From Paraspadella gotoi (taxonomy: Eukaryota > Chaetognatha), in the NCBI GenBank assembly GCA_051294375.1, contig CM119265.1, positions 26,289,472-26,353,471 on the forward strand: a DNA stretch of 64,000 bases, given 5' to 3'. The notes beneath the pieces are model-generated. The model was given only the letters and a program-made list of their open reading frames with translations, was not told the DNA's origin and did not search any database. Positions 11,921-23,870 of this stretch are shown piece after piece. The first letter of the stretch is position 1, and each line of letters begins with the position of its first letter. Position numbers and translations under genes: made by a program.

Positions 11921-12542
11921 ATTAGGTTTCTTCCTGAGGTTTTATCGGAAAAAAAATGAAATAAACGAATATTCAACATTTTGAATGTTAATCTTGGGAA
12001 AGAAAGAGAAAAGAGGAAAAAGAGGAAGAAAAATAAGAAAAAATTAAAGAAAAAACAATAAGGTTTCAATGATTGGACGGAAACATTAGTTGAGAAACAA
12101 TACTAATAAGAATTAAAGTCAAATCTTTTAATTACAATGGATTATTATGAAAAGATTTATGAACAATATTGTTCATTTAATAATAATTAATCGAAGTTAA
12201 CGACAAAGACCCAAGTGAAATATCATGAGACTTTCGACCAAGGTGACGACGACAACAACAACCAAAACGACGACAACTATCATCATTATGACTTTCACAA
12301 CAAAGGTTTTAAAACAGTGAATAAAAAAAACAATCTTTAGTGTTAATATTAATGCGTAAATGTTAATATGTTTAGATTAATATGTTAATATTAATGTGTT
12401 AATGTTAATATGTTAATATTACCATATTACCATTCACTTTTTGTTTTGCCTAAACTTTCTGTTTCTCATAATCCTTCTGTTTTTCCTGATCTTTTCATTT
12501 TGTTTCTTTGTTTCTTTAAATCTTTCTGTTTTCTTTATGCAG

Positions 12543-12838
12543 AAACGGAAGGATCAAAAACGGATGTGACTTCGAACGACCATTTGCCAGACGCGACGGG
12601 TTTGAGCGCATCCGACTGAGGGACGAACGCGGGTTTGATCGCATCCAAGAAGATTGACCGCATGAGTGATCCCATTTCCACATACGGTGATCACATTTAC
12701 TTTTTTATTGCGGACACTCGCGATGCGAACGACTGATCTGACTTTCTGTTTTATTTCTCTTCAAAAGCCACTGTATTGATTTTATCAATAAATATAATAA
12801 ATTTTATTACTTTTATTGCACAATAAAAACGTTTTTTA
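12543..12838 (+). CDS. candidate 3'-terminal exon with polyA signals, unknown gene
   Basis: Unrecognised. A strong acceptor, a long T-rich tract ending tttctttatgcag at 12542, precedes a short frame encoding SKTDVTSNDHLPDATGLSAS and a TGA at 12617-12619. About 170 bases later come three AATAAA hexamers (12787, 12796 and 12832). Polypyrimidine tract, short polar C-terminal peptide, stop and clustered polyA signals are the expected layout of a last exon plus 3'UTR on the plus strand. No upstream exon can be joined with confidence. The island at 3068-3227 is one possible partner. Confidence 0.35.
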
Positions 12839-13339
12839 ACTAGCGGCGAGAGAAGAGAAGAGAATAATGAATCATGATGAAGAAATAATCGATAAAACGT
12901 CTGAACTGAAAAAAAAAATACTTGACTCGGAAGAGGAAAGAAAAAAAAAACATCTGGAAAGAAAAAGGGGAAAAATATTGCAGAAAAATGTCTGGAAATT
13001 AGATTAATAAAGTTCTAACGTCAGAGGCATGAGAGAAAATAATGTTAACCGATTAAATCGCAATTTGAAAAAATAATTTAATCAATGAAATTTTAAATTC
13101 GACGAGAGAGGAACTGATAAAAGTCTAGATTAATAATTTTACCGACGAAGAGAAAATTTGAGTGATTTTTTCAGCTGAAGCCAGATCGTGAAATTAGTTC
13201 GCTGGAATATTTTATTTTCGTTGAAAGAGATTGAGTTACACAGAAAGTTTAATAGTTTTTAGTAGTTAATAGTAGTTGATAGTAGTTAATAGCAGTTTAG
13301 AGTTATAGTTAACACTTCCGAAGGCGCCTAAAGACGACC

Positions 13340-13357
13340 GTGAGGGAGAGAGAGAGG

Positions 13358-13425
<68 letters not shown>

Positions 13426-13430
13426 GAGAC
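13340..13430. repeat. (GA)n microsatellite
   Basis: GA tract with a few GGGA and GATA interruptions. A separate (CT)n run lies at 13773-13808. Confidence 0.95.
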
Positions 13431-13769
13431 GCCGTCATTCAGCAAATACCTCACTTACCCGGGTTCCACTTCACTCACCGCAATAGAGGGCGAGTTACAA
13501 CTCGACTCTTTTTAATCACCTACTTTTCAAATTCATCGTTCATTCTGGCGGGAAAATCCCGATTGAGACATTTATGGTGAGAGGATTGAGGGGGCGGAGA
13601 GGGGGGTGGTGGAACTTCACGTTTCCAGTGAATCGAGTTGGAGGTGAATTATCACATCGTGATTTTTAATAGTGAAATTTTTTTCCATCTTTTTTTATTT
13701 TTTCTTTTGAAACCAGTCATCAACAAATAATCCACTTTTTCTCGTTAAAAAAAGTTGGAGATGGATTGA

Positions 13770-13809
<40 letters not shown>

Positions 13810-14040
13810 ACAACAAACGAGTGAAAAACTTTGATTTCGGATTCAAGAATCGAAATTTAATCTCAGTTTCCATCTGCGTCTAGCCTCTACGATTGCGGCG
13901 CACGAGCGAAACATTACGGTGCCCGAGTGAAAAATGTGCGGTGCTCGAGCGGTGACCATTGATCAGTGACCAAGCCTCGGATTAAAGATAACGCGGTGCC
14001 ATTTCCCCTTTTTTTTCGTTCATTCGTTCACCTGCGTGAT

Positions 14041-14562
14041 NNNNNNNNNNNNNNNNNNNNNNNNNNNNNNNNNNNNNNNNNNNNNNNNNNNNNNNNNNNN
14101 NNNNNNNNNNNNNNNNNNNNNNNNNNNNNNNNNNNNNNNNNNNNNNNNNNNNNNNNNNNNNNNNNNNNNNNNNNNNNNNNNNNNNNNNNNNNNNNNNNNN
14201 NNNNNNNNNNNNNNNNNNNNNNNNNNNNNNNNNNNNNNNNNNNNNNNNNNNNNNNNNNNNNNNNNNNNNNNNNNNNNNNNNNNNNNNNNNNNNNNNNNNN
14301 NNNNNNNNNNNNNNNNNNNNNNNNNNNNNNNNNNNNNNNNNNNNNNNNNNNNNNNNNNNNNNNNNNNNNNNNNNNNNNNNNNNNNNNNNNNNNNNNNNNN
14401 NNNNNNNNNNNNNNNNNNNNNNNNNNNNNNNNNNNNNNNNNNNNNNNNNNNNNNNNNNNNNNNNNNNNNNNNNNNNNNNNNNNNNNNNNNNNNNNNNNNN
14501 NNNNNNNNNNNNNNNNNNNNNNNNNNNNNNNNNNNNNNNNNNNNNNNNNNNNNNNNNNNNNN
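14041..14562. other. assembly gap (522 N)
   Basis: The flanks (ttcattcgttcac on the left, gtgaaacctgtgaaacc on the right) are near-adjacent in the X copy at 33955-34010. The real missing sequence may therefore be very short. Confidence 1.
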
Positions 14563-15321
14563 TGAAACTCGTGAAACCTGTGAAACCTGTGAAACCAGGC
14601 TCCGGAGGTTTTTATCAATTTGCTCTTTGAAGTTTTGACTTTAAAGACTCGAGTGAAAAACGAATACGTTAACCAATCAAAATGATTTTTTTTTTATAAA
14701 TATGTAAAATTCAAAAAGATAAAGACTAGTGGCAATATTGTTAATTCCTTATTAAGACACGATTCCATCAAAATACTTCAGTTTCTCCGGTTTAATTCCA
14801 CGGTGAACATTAAAAATTTAGAGAACCTTGATAATTGTTTAATACCAGAATTTATCTTTTTAACCAAAGTAAATATTTTTTATATAAATTTGAATATATA
14901 TGTTCCTCGAATTTGTTCATTACCTAAAATCACCACCATTGTTATTCTTTTCTCCCGATTTTGAAGTAAAGTTTACGACCTTTCCTCCCATTTTTACCTT
15001 TCCTCATTGCATTTCCCCCTTTTGCTCTATTTCTCTTTCTCCCTCATCTTCAAACCTCACCTTATTCTTCCCTACCTTCAGCAAATTCAAAACCAAACGG
15101 GAGATTAAACCTAACCAACTTTTATGATCACTTTCCATCGTAAAAAAGTTTAACGAGCTGGAATTTCAAAATTTGGCGCCTCCGAAATCATTCCTTATTT
15201 TTTCGTTGAATCACTACCGTCTCCCCTTCCCATTTACAAAGGAATTACGTTCATAATGCGTTTCAAAATTTGAAATAGAGACATAAATTGTCAAGATAAG
15301 TTGTTAAGACTGCAGTTAACC
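14563..15321 (-). repeat. repeat X, distal part, inverted copy
   Basis: Matches the reverse complement of 18990-19774 and the direct strand of 23885-24645. Shared landmarks are gtgaaacctgtgaaacc, the ctccggag palindrome, ttggcgcctccgaaatc and ttgttaagactgcag. At 15321/15322 it stops abruptly and passes into SINE sequence, where the other copies continue into the proximal part of X. Confidence 0.9.
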
Positions 15322-15505
15322 GGTACCTTCTCTGCGGGAAGGATGTGGACGGCCGTAAGCCGCCTTGGGGTCATGGCAAACCCTCAAGCCTGGTTCCAAG
15401 CCCAGGTACCCGCTCTATGGTTGCTTAGAGGGGGTTATAGAAGTAGGTTGTCGTCGCCGCATTACGGACAGTCATCTCACCCACGGAGCGCCTTATCACA
15501 TGACT
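15322..15505 (+). repeat. SINE body without its tRNA-like head
   Basis: Same sequence as the body of the complete SINE at 28075-28338 but in the opposite orientation (landmarks ggtaccttctctgcggg, cttggggtcatggcaaaccc, attacggacagtcatct). The tRNA-related head is absent at the left edge, where distal X sequence is joined directly. Confidence 0.88.
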
Positions 15506-15962
15506 AGTTAATTATGTTATTTATCTATATGTATATTTTTATTTCATTAATTTATTTAAAGTTTCAAGATTAGGTTAAAAGTTAAGGATTAAGATTAGCA
15601 TAAGGGATCAAGGTAGGGATTAGATTAAGGGATTTTGTTAATCAAAAGATTATCGGGATATGGTTAAAGAATAAATAGATTAGGGAATATAGTTGAACAA
15701 TTGTAATTAAGTATTAATAAAAGAATAGAATAGAGATATTAAAGTTGCTAATAGGAATTATATATATTAGGAACATTAATGGTGAAACTTTCAAGAAAAA
15801 TTGTGCGAATATCTACTCTATGGACTCATGGTAATGGGCACATTACTGTTTTTTGTTGTCCGACGAACCTTGTTGACGTTCGTTGTTTGCCAGCGCGTCG
15901 TCGTCAGTCGTTGTCGCCCTCTCCTCCTGCTGCCCTCCCCGCCTCCTCCCTCATTAATATAC

Positions 15963-16017
15963 AAGGAATTTATTCGTGCGGAAGCCGCGAGTCGAAAGGC
16001 AGAGGCGTTGGAATAAG
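15963..16017 (+). CDS. possible short exon inside repeat X
   Basis: After ttaatatacaag the frame reads EFIRAEAASRKAEALE and ends at TAA. The helical, charged peptide is protein-like. In copy B (27530-27615) the same sequence has indels that break this frame, so coding status is doubtful. Confidence 0.15.
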
Positions 16018-16084
16018 AAGAACGCGGTAAATCACGAGAGCGAGAGGCGACGTCTTCAGAGAATGCAGAGAGGAAATGAGAGAG

Positions 16085-16093
16085 GAGAGAGAG

Positions 16094-16143
<50 letters not shown>

Positions 16144-16160
16144 GAGAGAGAGAGAGAGAG
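16085..16160. repeat. (GA)n microsatellite
   Basis: GA tract in repeat X. A second one lies at 16506-16577. Confidence 0.95.
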
Positions 16161-16505
16161 CAGAAGAAGGCGCCACCTAGCCCGAGAGCGTAAGCGCTTT
16201 AGGCGTTTAAGTCGCGCGAAGAAGACTATACTGGTTTTTATTCCTTGAACTTTGACACGTTGGTGATTTTGAGGAGAAAACAAAAAGGGTTTACTTCTCA
16301 TTTTATAATAAAGCGTACTTTTAATATACTAGTGAAAATACATGTGAGAAGTTGTTATATGTGTTTTCAAGTAAATATTAGTTATTCGTAACAGAGCGTG
16401 AGCAAATACTTAGGAATTTTGCAATAGACGCACGGAGACTGCGCGGAAAGAAATACGTTGATTGAGGGGGCAATGAGCGAATGGCGAACGATGAGATGCA
16501 GAGAG

Positions 16506-16575
<70 letters not shown>

Positions 16576-17932
16576 AGAGATGAAGAGATAAAAAAGTATA
16601 GGAAAAGCTTAGAAAAGAGAATGGGATGAAGGAGGAAAGAAGAATTATGAAGGCCTTGAGATTGTAGTGACTAGTTAATGTGAATAGGATAAAAAAAAAT
16701 GTTGAAAGGCTTAAACATGACTTGAAGAAATAAGTAGTATTAAAATTATTAGTAAACAGAAAAGAAAGAGTGAAAAAATGTTGGATGAGGCTTAAAGGAT
16801 TATCGACCCAAAAGGAGAAGAGAAAGGTTGAAACGAATGAAAGAAATGCGTGGGTGCGGCAGAGGGCGTGGAGACGGTGGCGGAGTGCGCGGCGCTCACG
16901 CCGGGCGGCGAACGGCGGCGTTGAGTGGGCAAGCCCCCCCGAAATTTCTTGCCCAAATATCTTCGGCCTTATTTTCCCAAAGGGCCGAATATCCCTTAAA
17001 TTAATGAATTAAGTTAGGTATTGGGATTAGGAATTAGGTAAGGTGATTCGTTTAAGGTTTAAGGTTGGGGATTAGGGCTAAAATATAAGGTTCGGAGATT
17101 AGAATTAGGGTTTTGGGGATTATGGTTAGTTTATTGGTTTTAGGTTTGGTAATAGACTATATGCCTTATTAAGGCGGAACAGGTGTTACAACTAAATATC
17201 TGTTAATATTATTAAGAGATCATGAAAATAAAAAAAAAGATTTAATCTATACGTTAAACGCTGGAGTGCTATTTTATATTATCCAAATACTATTATAGAT
17301 GTCAAAAGTTTTTTTTGTAAATTTAAGTTTGGGGCGCTTAACGGAACCGGAAAATGGGGTGCTTTTTAAAAAAAAGAGCACGACCATTCTCACGGCCTCT
17401 CCTTTTTTTTAGTTCTAATCCTCATTTCTTTTACTTTTTACAAATTGTAGGCGCTCTTTTTGTATCATCTTAAAAAAACTCTCTGTCTCATTTTTCGTTT
17501 TGTTTATTTTCTGACGGCTACTTTCCGGTCAGTTCTTTGCTTCCTATCTCAAGGACAATTATGTTCCAGTGTAACAAAATAAAAAGAACTATAACTGCAA
17601 AGAGACTGAGTATCAAAAGAGAGACAGCTCCTTTCCCAGCAAGCTTATCTTTCTTCCTTCCGAGTTGTTAAAAAAAATGTTCTGAAGAAAAGAAAATACC
17701 GTTAACTCAGCAAGTTAAAACAGCTGTCAACAACTGTTTTTCTTTTGAAGAGAAAAACAAAGTTTAAATTTAAATTTATCATAGAAAATACAAGACTTTA
17801 CATCAAGACGTTTTACGTCTATTAAAATGGAATTTAAACAAAATATTCTAGGCAATATCAGGGTTTCTTTACTTAATAACTTATGCTATAAACAATCCTC
17901 TTCTCTCTCTCTCTCATCCTCTCTCTCGTCTG

Positions 17933-17964
<32 letters not shown>

Positions 17965-18439
17965 CATTTTCTCAAGTTATATATTCCACCTCGCTACTCT
18001 CTGCTCCCTTACCGCTATTTTTACTTACACTTATCCTCTCTCTTTCTTTTTCCTACAAATCAAACTTTTGGTTTATTGATTCAGATAAATATTTTTTCAC
18101 CGGCGCGCGGCGCGAACGGAATCTCCTTTTTTTTGGCCGGCCAGAACCGAGTAAAAAATGGAAAAAAATAAACAGGGATAACGACTTCGATTCCCATGGA
18201 ACTGTAAACAAAACAGTGGTCCCCAACGTCGATGCAGTCGAATCGAAAGAAAAAACAATCGTAAACATCTTTTTCTTTGATTGAATTTCGGCGCCGAAAG
18301 AGAAAATACAATTCGAGATATAAGTCCAATTTCTGGGACTTTCTATTTCAACATGTCCGATAAGCCGAAAAATATGTCCCACTTCTTGCGTGCCATACCA
18401 GAAACGATCAACGGCTTTTTGCAGTTATCTTTAATACTT

Positions 18440-18690
18440 CATTTTTCATTATTTATTATTATTATTAATATTATTATTATTATTATTATTATTATTTATT
18501 TTATTATTTATTATTATTATTATTATACATTGATTATAATTATTATTATTATTTATTATTATTATTATAATTATATTAATTATGTATATTATTATTTTTT
18601 ATTATTTTTATTTTATATTATTATTTTATTATTCATTATATTATTATTATTTTATTATTATTATTCATTATTATATTATTAATGACTGCC
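18440..18690. repeat. (TTA)n microsatellite block
   Basis: About 250 bp of imperfect TTA/TTTA. Equivalent blocks lie at 19800-19970, 24950-25190, 35100-35370 and 49830-50090 in the other X copies. Confidence 0.95.
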
Positions 18691-19774
18691 ACAGGCCTCT
18701 CATTTTCCTTTATCTGTTCCTTGGATCATTATAAAAATGTATTTTGATTTATTCCCATTCATTGCTCTAGATTGCCTTTTTTTCCTGCCTTTATTTTGCC
18801 TATTTTATTTACTGTTTAATGATCTTTAGCCTTTTAACAAAAAAATAGCTTAAATTGGTCATCGTGAATACATTAGCTCGCGACGATGACAACGCGTCGA
18901 TACAGACTCGTGTTAGATTTCTATTTGAAAATCCAGGTACAAATTCAGCATCTCGGAGGGAAAAGAGACTGTATTAATAGTATTAACTGCAGTCTTAACA
19001 ACTTATCTTGACAATTTATGTCTCTATTTTCAAATTTTGAAACCGCATTATGAACGTAATTCTTTGTAAATGGGAAGGGGAGACGGTAGTGATTCAACGA
19101 AAAAAATAAGGAATGATTTCGGAGGCGCCAAATTTTGAATTCCAGCTCGTTAAACATTTTAGCGATGGAAGTGATCATAAAAGTTGGTTAGGTTTAATCC
19201 TCCCGTTTGGTTTTCGGAATTTGCTGAAGGTAGGGAAGAATAAGGTGAGGTTTGAAGATGAGGGAGAAAGAGAAATAGGAGCAAAAGGGGGAAATGCAAT
19301 GAGGAAAGGTAAAAATGGGAGGAAAGGTCGTAAACTTTTACTTTCAAAATCGGAGAAAAGAAATAACAATGGTGGTGATTTTAGGTAATGAACAAATTCG
19401 AGGAACATATATATTCAATTTATATAAAAAAATATTACTTTGGTTTAAAAAGATAAATTCTGGTATTAAACAATTATAAAGGTTCTTCTAAATTTTTAAT
19501 GTTCGACCGTGGAATTAAACGCGAGAGAAACTGAAGTATTTTGATGGAATCGTGTCTTTAATAAGGATTAACATATGGCCACTAGTCTTTACCTTTTAGA
19601 ATATTTTAGCATATTTATAAAAAATCATATTTATTGTTAACGAATTCGTTTTTTCACTCGAGTATTTAAAGTCAATTAACTTCAAAGAGCAAAGATCTGT
19701 TAAAAACCTCCGGAGGCATGGTTTCACAGGTTTTCACAGGTTTCACACGATTTAAGATTTTTTAATTTTTTTTT

Positions 19775-19799
19775 NNNNNNNNNNNNNNNNNNNNNNNNN
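19775..19799. other. assembly gap (25 N)
   Basis: Fixed 25-base N run between two X fragments. Confidence 1.
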
Positions 19800-20280
19800 T
19801 TATTATTATACATTATTATAATTATTATTAATTATTATTATTAATTAATATTATAATTTATTATTATTATTATTAATTATTATTATTATTATTTATTATT
19901 ATTATTTTATTATTATTATTATTATCTATTATTATTATTATTATATTATTATTATTTATATTATTAATGATCGCCACAGGCTCTCATTTTCCTTTATCTG
20001 TTCCTTGGATCCATTATAAATGATGTTTTTGAATTTATCCCATTCATTGCTTGCCTAATTGCCTTTTTTTCCTGCCTTTAATTTGCCTATTTTTTATTAC
20101 TTTAATGATCTTTAGCCGTTTTACAAAAAAATGACTTATAATTGTCATCGTGAATACATAGCTCGCGACGATGAACAACGCGTCGATAACAGACTCGTCG
20201 TTTTATTTCTATTTGAAAAATCCAGGGGTACAAATTCGAGCATCTCGGAGGGAAAAATAAGACCTGTATTAATACAGTAA
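19800..20280 (+). repeat. repeat X, middle fragment
   Basis: Matches 18460-18985: (TTA)n block, gccacaggctctcattttcc, agctcgcgacgatg and the catctcggagggaaaa segment. It breaks off at gtattaata and is joined to the tRNA-like head of the SINE, where intact X would continue to ttaactgcagtcttaac. Confidence 0.9.
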
Positions 20281-20345
20281 GATTGAACCCGGTACCTAGT
20301 GGTCACGAGCTGATGACTTTACTCAATGAGCCACCGGGTTACAAC
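20281..20345 (-). repeat. SINE tRNA-like head only
   Basis: Reverse strand contains a B-box-like gggttcaatc and an A-box-like tggctcattgagt at tRNA-like spacing. The SINE body expected on the left is missing and replaced by X sequence. This is the reciprocal of the junction at 15321/15322. Confidence 0.85.
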
Positions 20346-21830
20346 AGAAAATGTCATCCTTCTAGGAGGGATGAACCTAGGCAATGCCCGACTACAGTCA
20401 AATATAAAAATATAAAATATAGTAAAACAAATATATAACTTTGTCAGTTTCATAATTCTACATTGTAAATTTAACGTGAAATACGCATTTTGCAAAATAT
20501 GTCCGAAAAATTGACTGATGATCTTTGACCAGGTAAGTTTTAAGGGCAAGGTCAATCATGCGGGATCGGAACGGATTTTCGTTAATCAAGGGAGGTCAAC
20601 TTGGGTCATTCATGGTCCAAACGAGTTTTTATGGTTCAGTTATAGTGGGTAATATTCCTTGCATGTGGGTTTACTCTCTGGGTAAGGTTGTTCCAAGTTT
20701 GATCGAGGTGGGACATGCCGAGTCATTTCGAATCATGTAGAAACATGGAGAGACATGACGGTTAGTCGCGGGTCGGTCGGTCTATATGGGTTTTTAAATT
20801 TGTTTTTTTAAAATAGAGAAAATAAAATTGTTTGATTTAGAGGCATGGTTTTGGTTGAGAAAATAGTAAGTAATACTAAGTATAAAAGGGATTAACTAAA
20901 AAACAAGTTCTTTTTTTTTCTATCTTATTTTTACTTTAAATGAAAGTCTTCATAAAAAAAATTTAATTTTACAAAAAATTGTTATGTGATTTTTTAAATT
21001 TTCTTCTGAGAGTTTGTGATTGTTAGGTTTCATCATGAAGTTTGTGACACTTGGAAAAAAGACAGAATTAATTATCTGCAATTATTAATAACTTAATTTT
21101 AAAATGTTAGTAATATTAGCGTAATATAACTCGTGCTTGGAAAGAAAATAACAAAGAGCTCACGAGTGACTAGGCATAGAAAAGTCTGCGAGGAAAAAAG
21201 GGAAAGTGGAAAGGAAAGAGAGAGAGAGAGAGAGAGAGACAGTGAAAAAAGAGAAAGAATTAAAACCCAAGGAGCCAGAGTTCAGCAAAGAGAGAATCAT
21301 AACTTAACCGCTGTTTTCCTCGTCGCCTCCACCCAACACACAAAAATAAAAAGAAAAAGAAAAGAAACAAAAAGATAAAGAAAAGAAACAAAAACAAAAA
21401 GAAAAAGAAAAGAAACAAAAAGGAAAAGAAAAGAAACAAAAAGGAAAAAACAAAAAGAAATAAAGGAAAAAATAAATAAAAAGAAACAAAAAAAAGAAAC
21501 AAAAAGAAAAATAAAAGTAACAAAAAGAAAAAGAAAAATAAATAAAGAGAAAAAGAAACAAAAAGAAAAAAAAAAGGAAACAAAAATAAAAAAAAGAAAA
21601 AGTGAAGAAAGAAAAAGATAAAAAAAGAAACAAAAAAGTAAAAAAAAAGAAAAGAAACAAAAAGAAAATAGCAACAAAAAAGAAAAAAAAACTAAAAAAA
21701 TTGTTTACAGATTTGTTTAAAAAAATTAAAAAACTTTAATCTTTTTTTTCACTTTCTTTATTTTCGAAATTCGCTGGCGAACATAACGAAATTGATTGAT
21801 GAAAGTAAGCGCGACCGAGCGAAAACTTTT

Positions 21831-21896
<66 letters not shown>

Positions 21897-22070
21897 CTCT
21901 CTCTCTCCTCTTCTCTCTCTCTCTCTTTCATTAGCAAAAAGAGGTAGATAGAGAAGAGAAGAAAGATGTGAAAAAGAAGAAAACGTAATAAGACAAATAA
22001 TAACAAGAAGAATAAATGTCGAACACAAACTAGATCTTTTTATAAAATGGTGGACCAAAAAAAGGAACAA

Positions 22071-22141
<71 letters not shown>

Positions 22142-22858
22142 TCTCTTCTCCTCTCTCTCTCTCTCTCTTTCTGTCTGACCCTCGAGGTCGAAAATGACCT
22201 CTTGACCCAAGAGATCTAGATCGTTAGGTATCTTATGTGAGAAAAAAATAGCGAAGCTTTTGTGTGGCTCGTTTTTTGAGGTAAATGTGAATCAAACGCG
22301 CAGGACTTGAAGAAATAAGAATTGTGATTAGGAAAACGAACCGAGTTTATGAAACGAAAAAGAGGAGAAAAGAAAAAAAAGAAGGGAAAAAGGAAATGAG
22401 AAGAAAGGAAAAAAAAGAGAGAAAAAAAAAGGATTAAAGATTCAAGAAAGGAAATAAAGAGGAAGAAGAGACGAAAAAGGAATTTCGTGAAGAAACCAAA
22501 AAATGGAGACGAAGGCGGAAATATTTTTCTTTCTTGACTTTTACAATTGAAATGGAGACATTGGAAAAGGAGGAAAGTAAAGAAAAAAGGAGGAAGAAAA
22601 GAAAAAAGGAGGAAAGAAAAGAAAAAAGAAGGTAAGTAAAGAAAAAAAGAGGAAAGTAAAGAAAAAAGGAGACAAGTAAAGAAAAATGGAGAAAAGTACA
22701 GAAAAAAGGAGGAAAGTAAAAAATATAAGAAGGAAAGAAAAGAAAAAGGAGAAAAGAAAAGAAAGTAAAGAAAATTTAAAGAAGAAAAAAAGAAAGAAAG
22801 AGGATCAGTTTAAACAGAGAGAAAGTGAGAAAGAATGAAAGAATGAAAGAAAGAATGA

Positions 22859-22922
<64 letters not shown>

Positions 22923-23051
22923 AGGAAAAAGAACTAAATAGGAAGGCGTAGAAAGGGAAGAAGAAAAAAATAAAACTACGTTACGAAATTGCTATTCCAC
23001 GTGGTGCATTAGGAAGAGAAAGAAATTTAGGAGAAAACCAGCTTAAGTGAT

Positions 23052-23117
<66 letters not shown>

Positions 23118-23870
23118 CTCGCCTTGATTTTCTCAAAAGATAATGGAAACTTTAGGCCAAGTTGGAACATTTCGTCCCACAAGGAGATCAATTTTAGATA
23201 AGGGAATTGACATTTTCTTTTCGAGAGGGGGGGGGGCGTAGGGGGGGGACGAATTTTATGAAAGAGACGAGAAAAAGATTGAGAGGCGGGATTTAATGGC
23301 TTCAGTCGAGATAGTAAATGTAAATTGTAAATTGTAAAGGGAGCGAAGAGCATCGAACGGAATTTGAGGAAATAAATCCTTAATAAATCCTGAATAAATC
23401 CCTTGAGGAGTCGAGGAGATTCGAAAGTGATTTACTTTGGGTAATACTTTTTGAAAGAGTATTTTTTTTTTGGTTTAATTTAGTTGAAAATATTTCTTAT
23501 CGTCAAGGTTAATATGGAAGCCTAAAACGACCTTAGCCAGTCTTAAAGGCTGGTGCAATAAAGCTTATTTATTAAATGAATAAATAATTTTTATATTACA
23601 GGTACTCGTTTCATATTTTTTTTGTTATTCAAGATTTCAGACGTTAACTCTCGAAAATTTCAACATTGCCAAAAAAGAGACACACTAAAGATTTTGAAAT
23701 ATGAAAAAATCATCTTAACTTAAAACTTAAAATCTTAAATACTTTGGCTCACAGCTGCTCGACTTTTTCCCGGCGAAGCAGGAGCAGTGTTACGAACGGA
23801 GCCGCGAAAGCAGCGCCGACGCTGCAGCGAAAAGGGGTGTTTCTCTCTCTCTCTCTCTCTAAAAAAAAAT
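20346..23870 (+). repeat. repeat Y, copy 1
   Basis: About 3.5-kb unit repeated in the same orientation at 28339-31830. Landmarks are tctaggagggatgaacctagg, ttgaccaggtaagtttt, the AAAAAC/AAAAG-rich block (21340-21700), two (CT)n blocks (21838-21895, 22070-22170), a (GAAA)n block (22860-22920), a (GA)n block (23056-23113) and ggctggtgcaataaagc. No coding frame beyond simple-repeat frames. Copies differ by many one-base indels. Confidence 0.9.

Larger units (their letters stand above)
15506..19774 (+). repeat. repeat X, copy A
   Basis: Long repeat unit of about 4 kb, seen again inverted at 23870-28070, partly at 33950-37760 (inverted) and at 47440-51240 (direct). Internal order is GA tract, TTAGG-like degenerate region (about 17000-17150), a ctctcc/T-rich block, a ttcccatggaactg segment, a (TTA)n block (18440-18690), then agctcgcgacgatg, ggaggcgcc and ttcacaggtttcac at the end. 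Copies differ mainly by single-base indels. No transposase, reverse transcriptase or long conserved frame was found. Confidence 0.88.

Noticed and set aside
14036-14638. 200-codon frames across N
   Set aside because: Consist of unknown bases in an assembly gap.
22856-22920. CRISPR-like array
   Set aside because: The regular period is a GAAA microsatellite with no spacers. No repeat-spacer architecture exists anywhere in the window.
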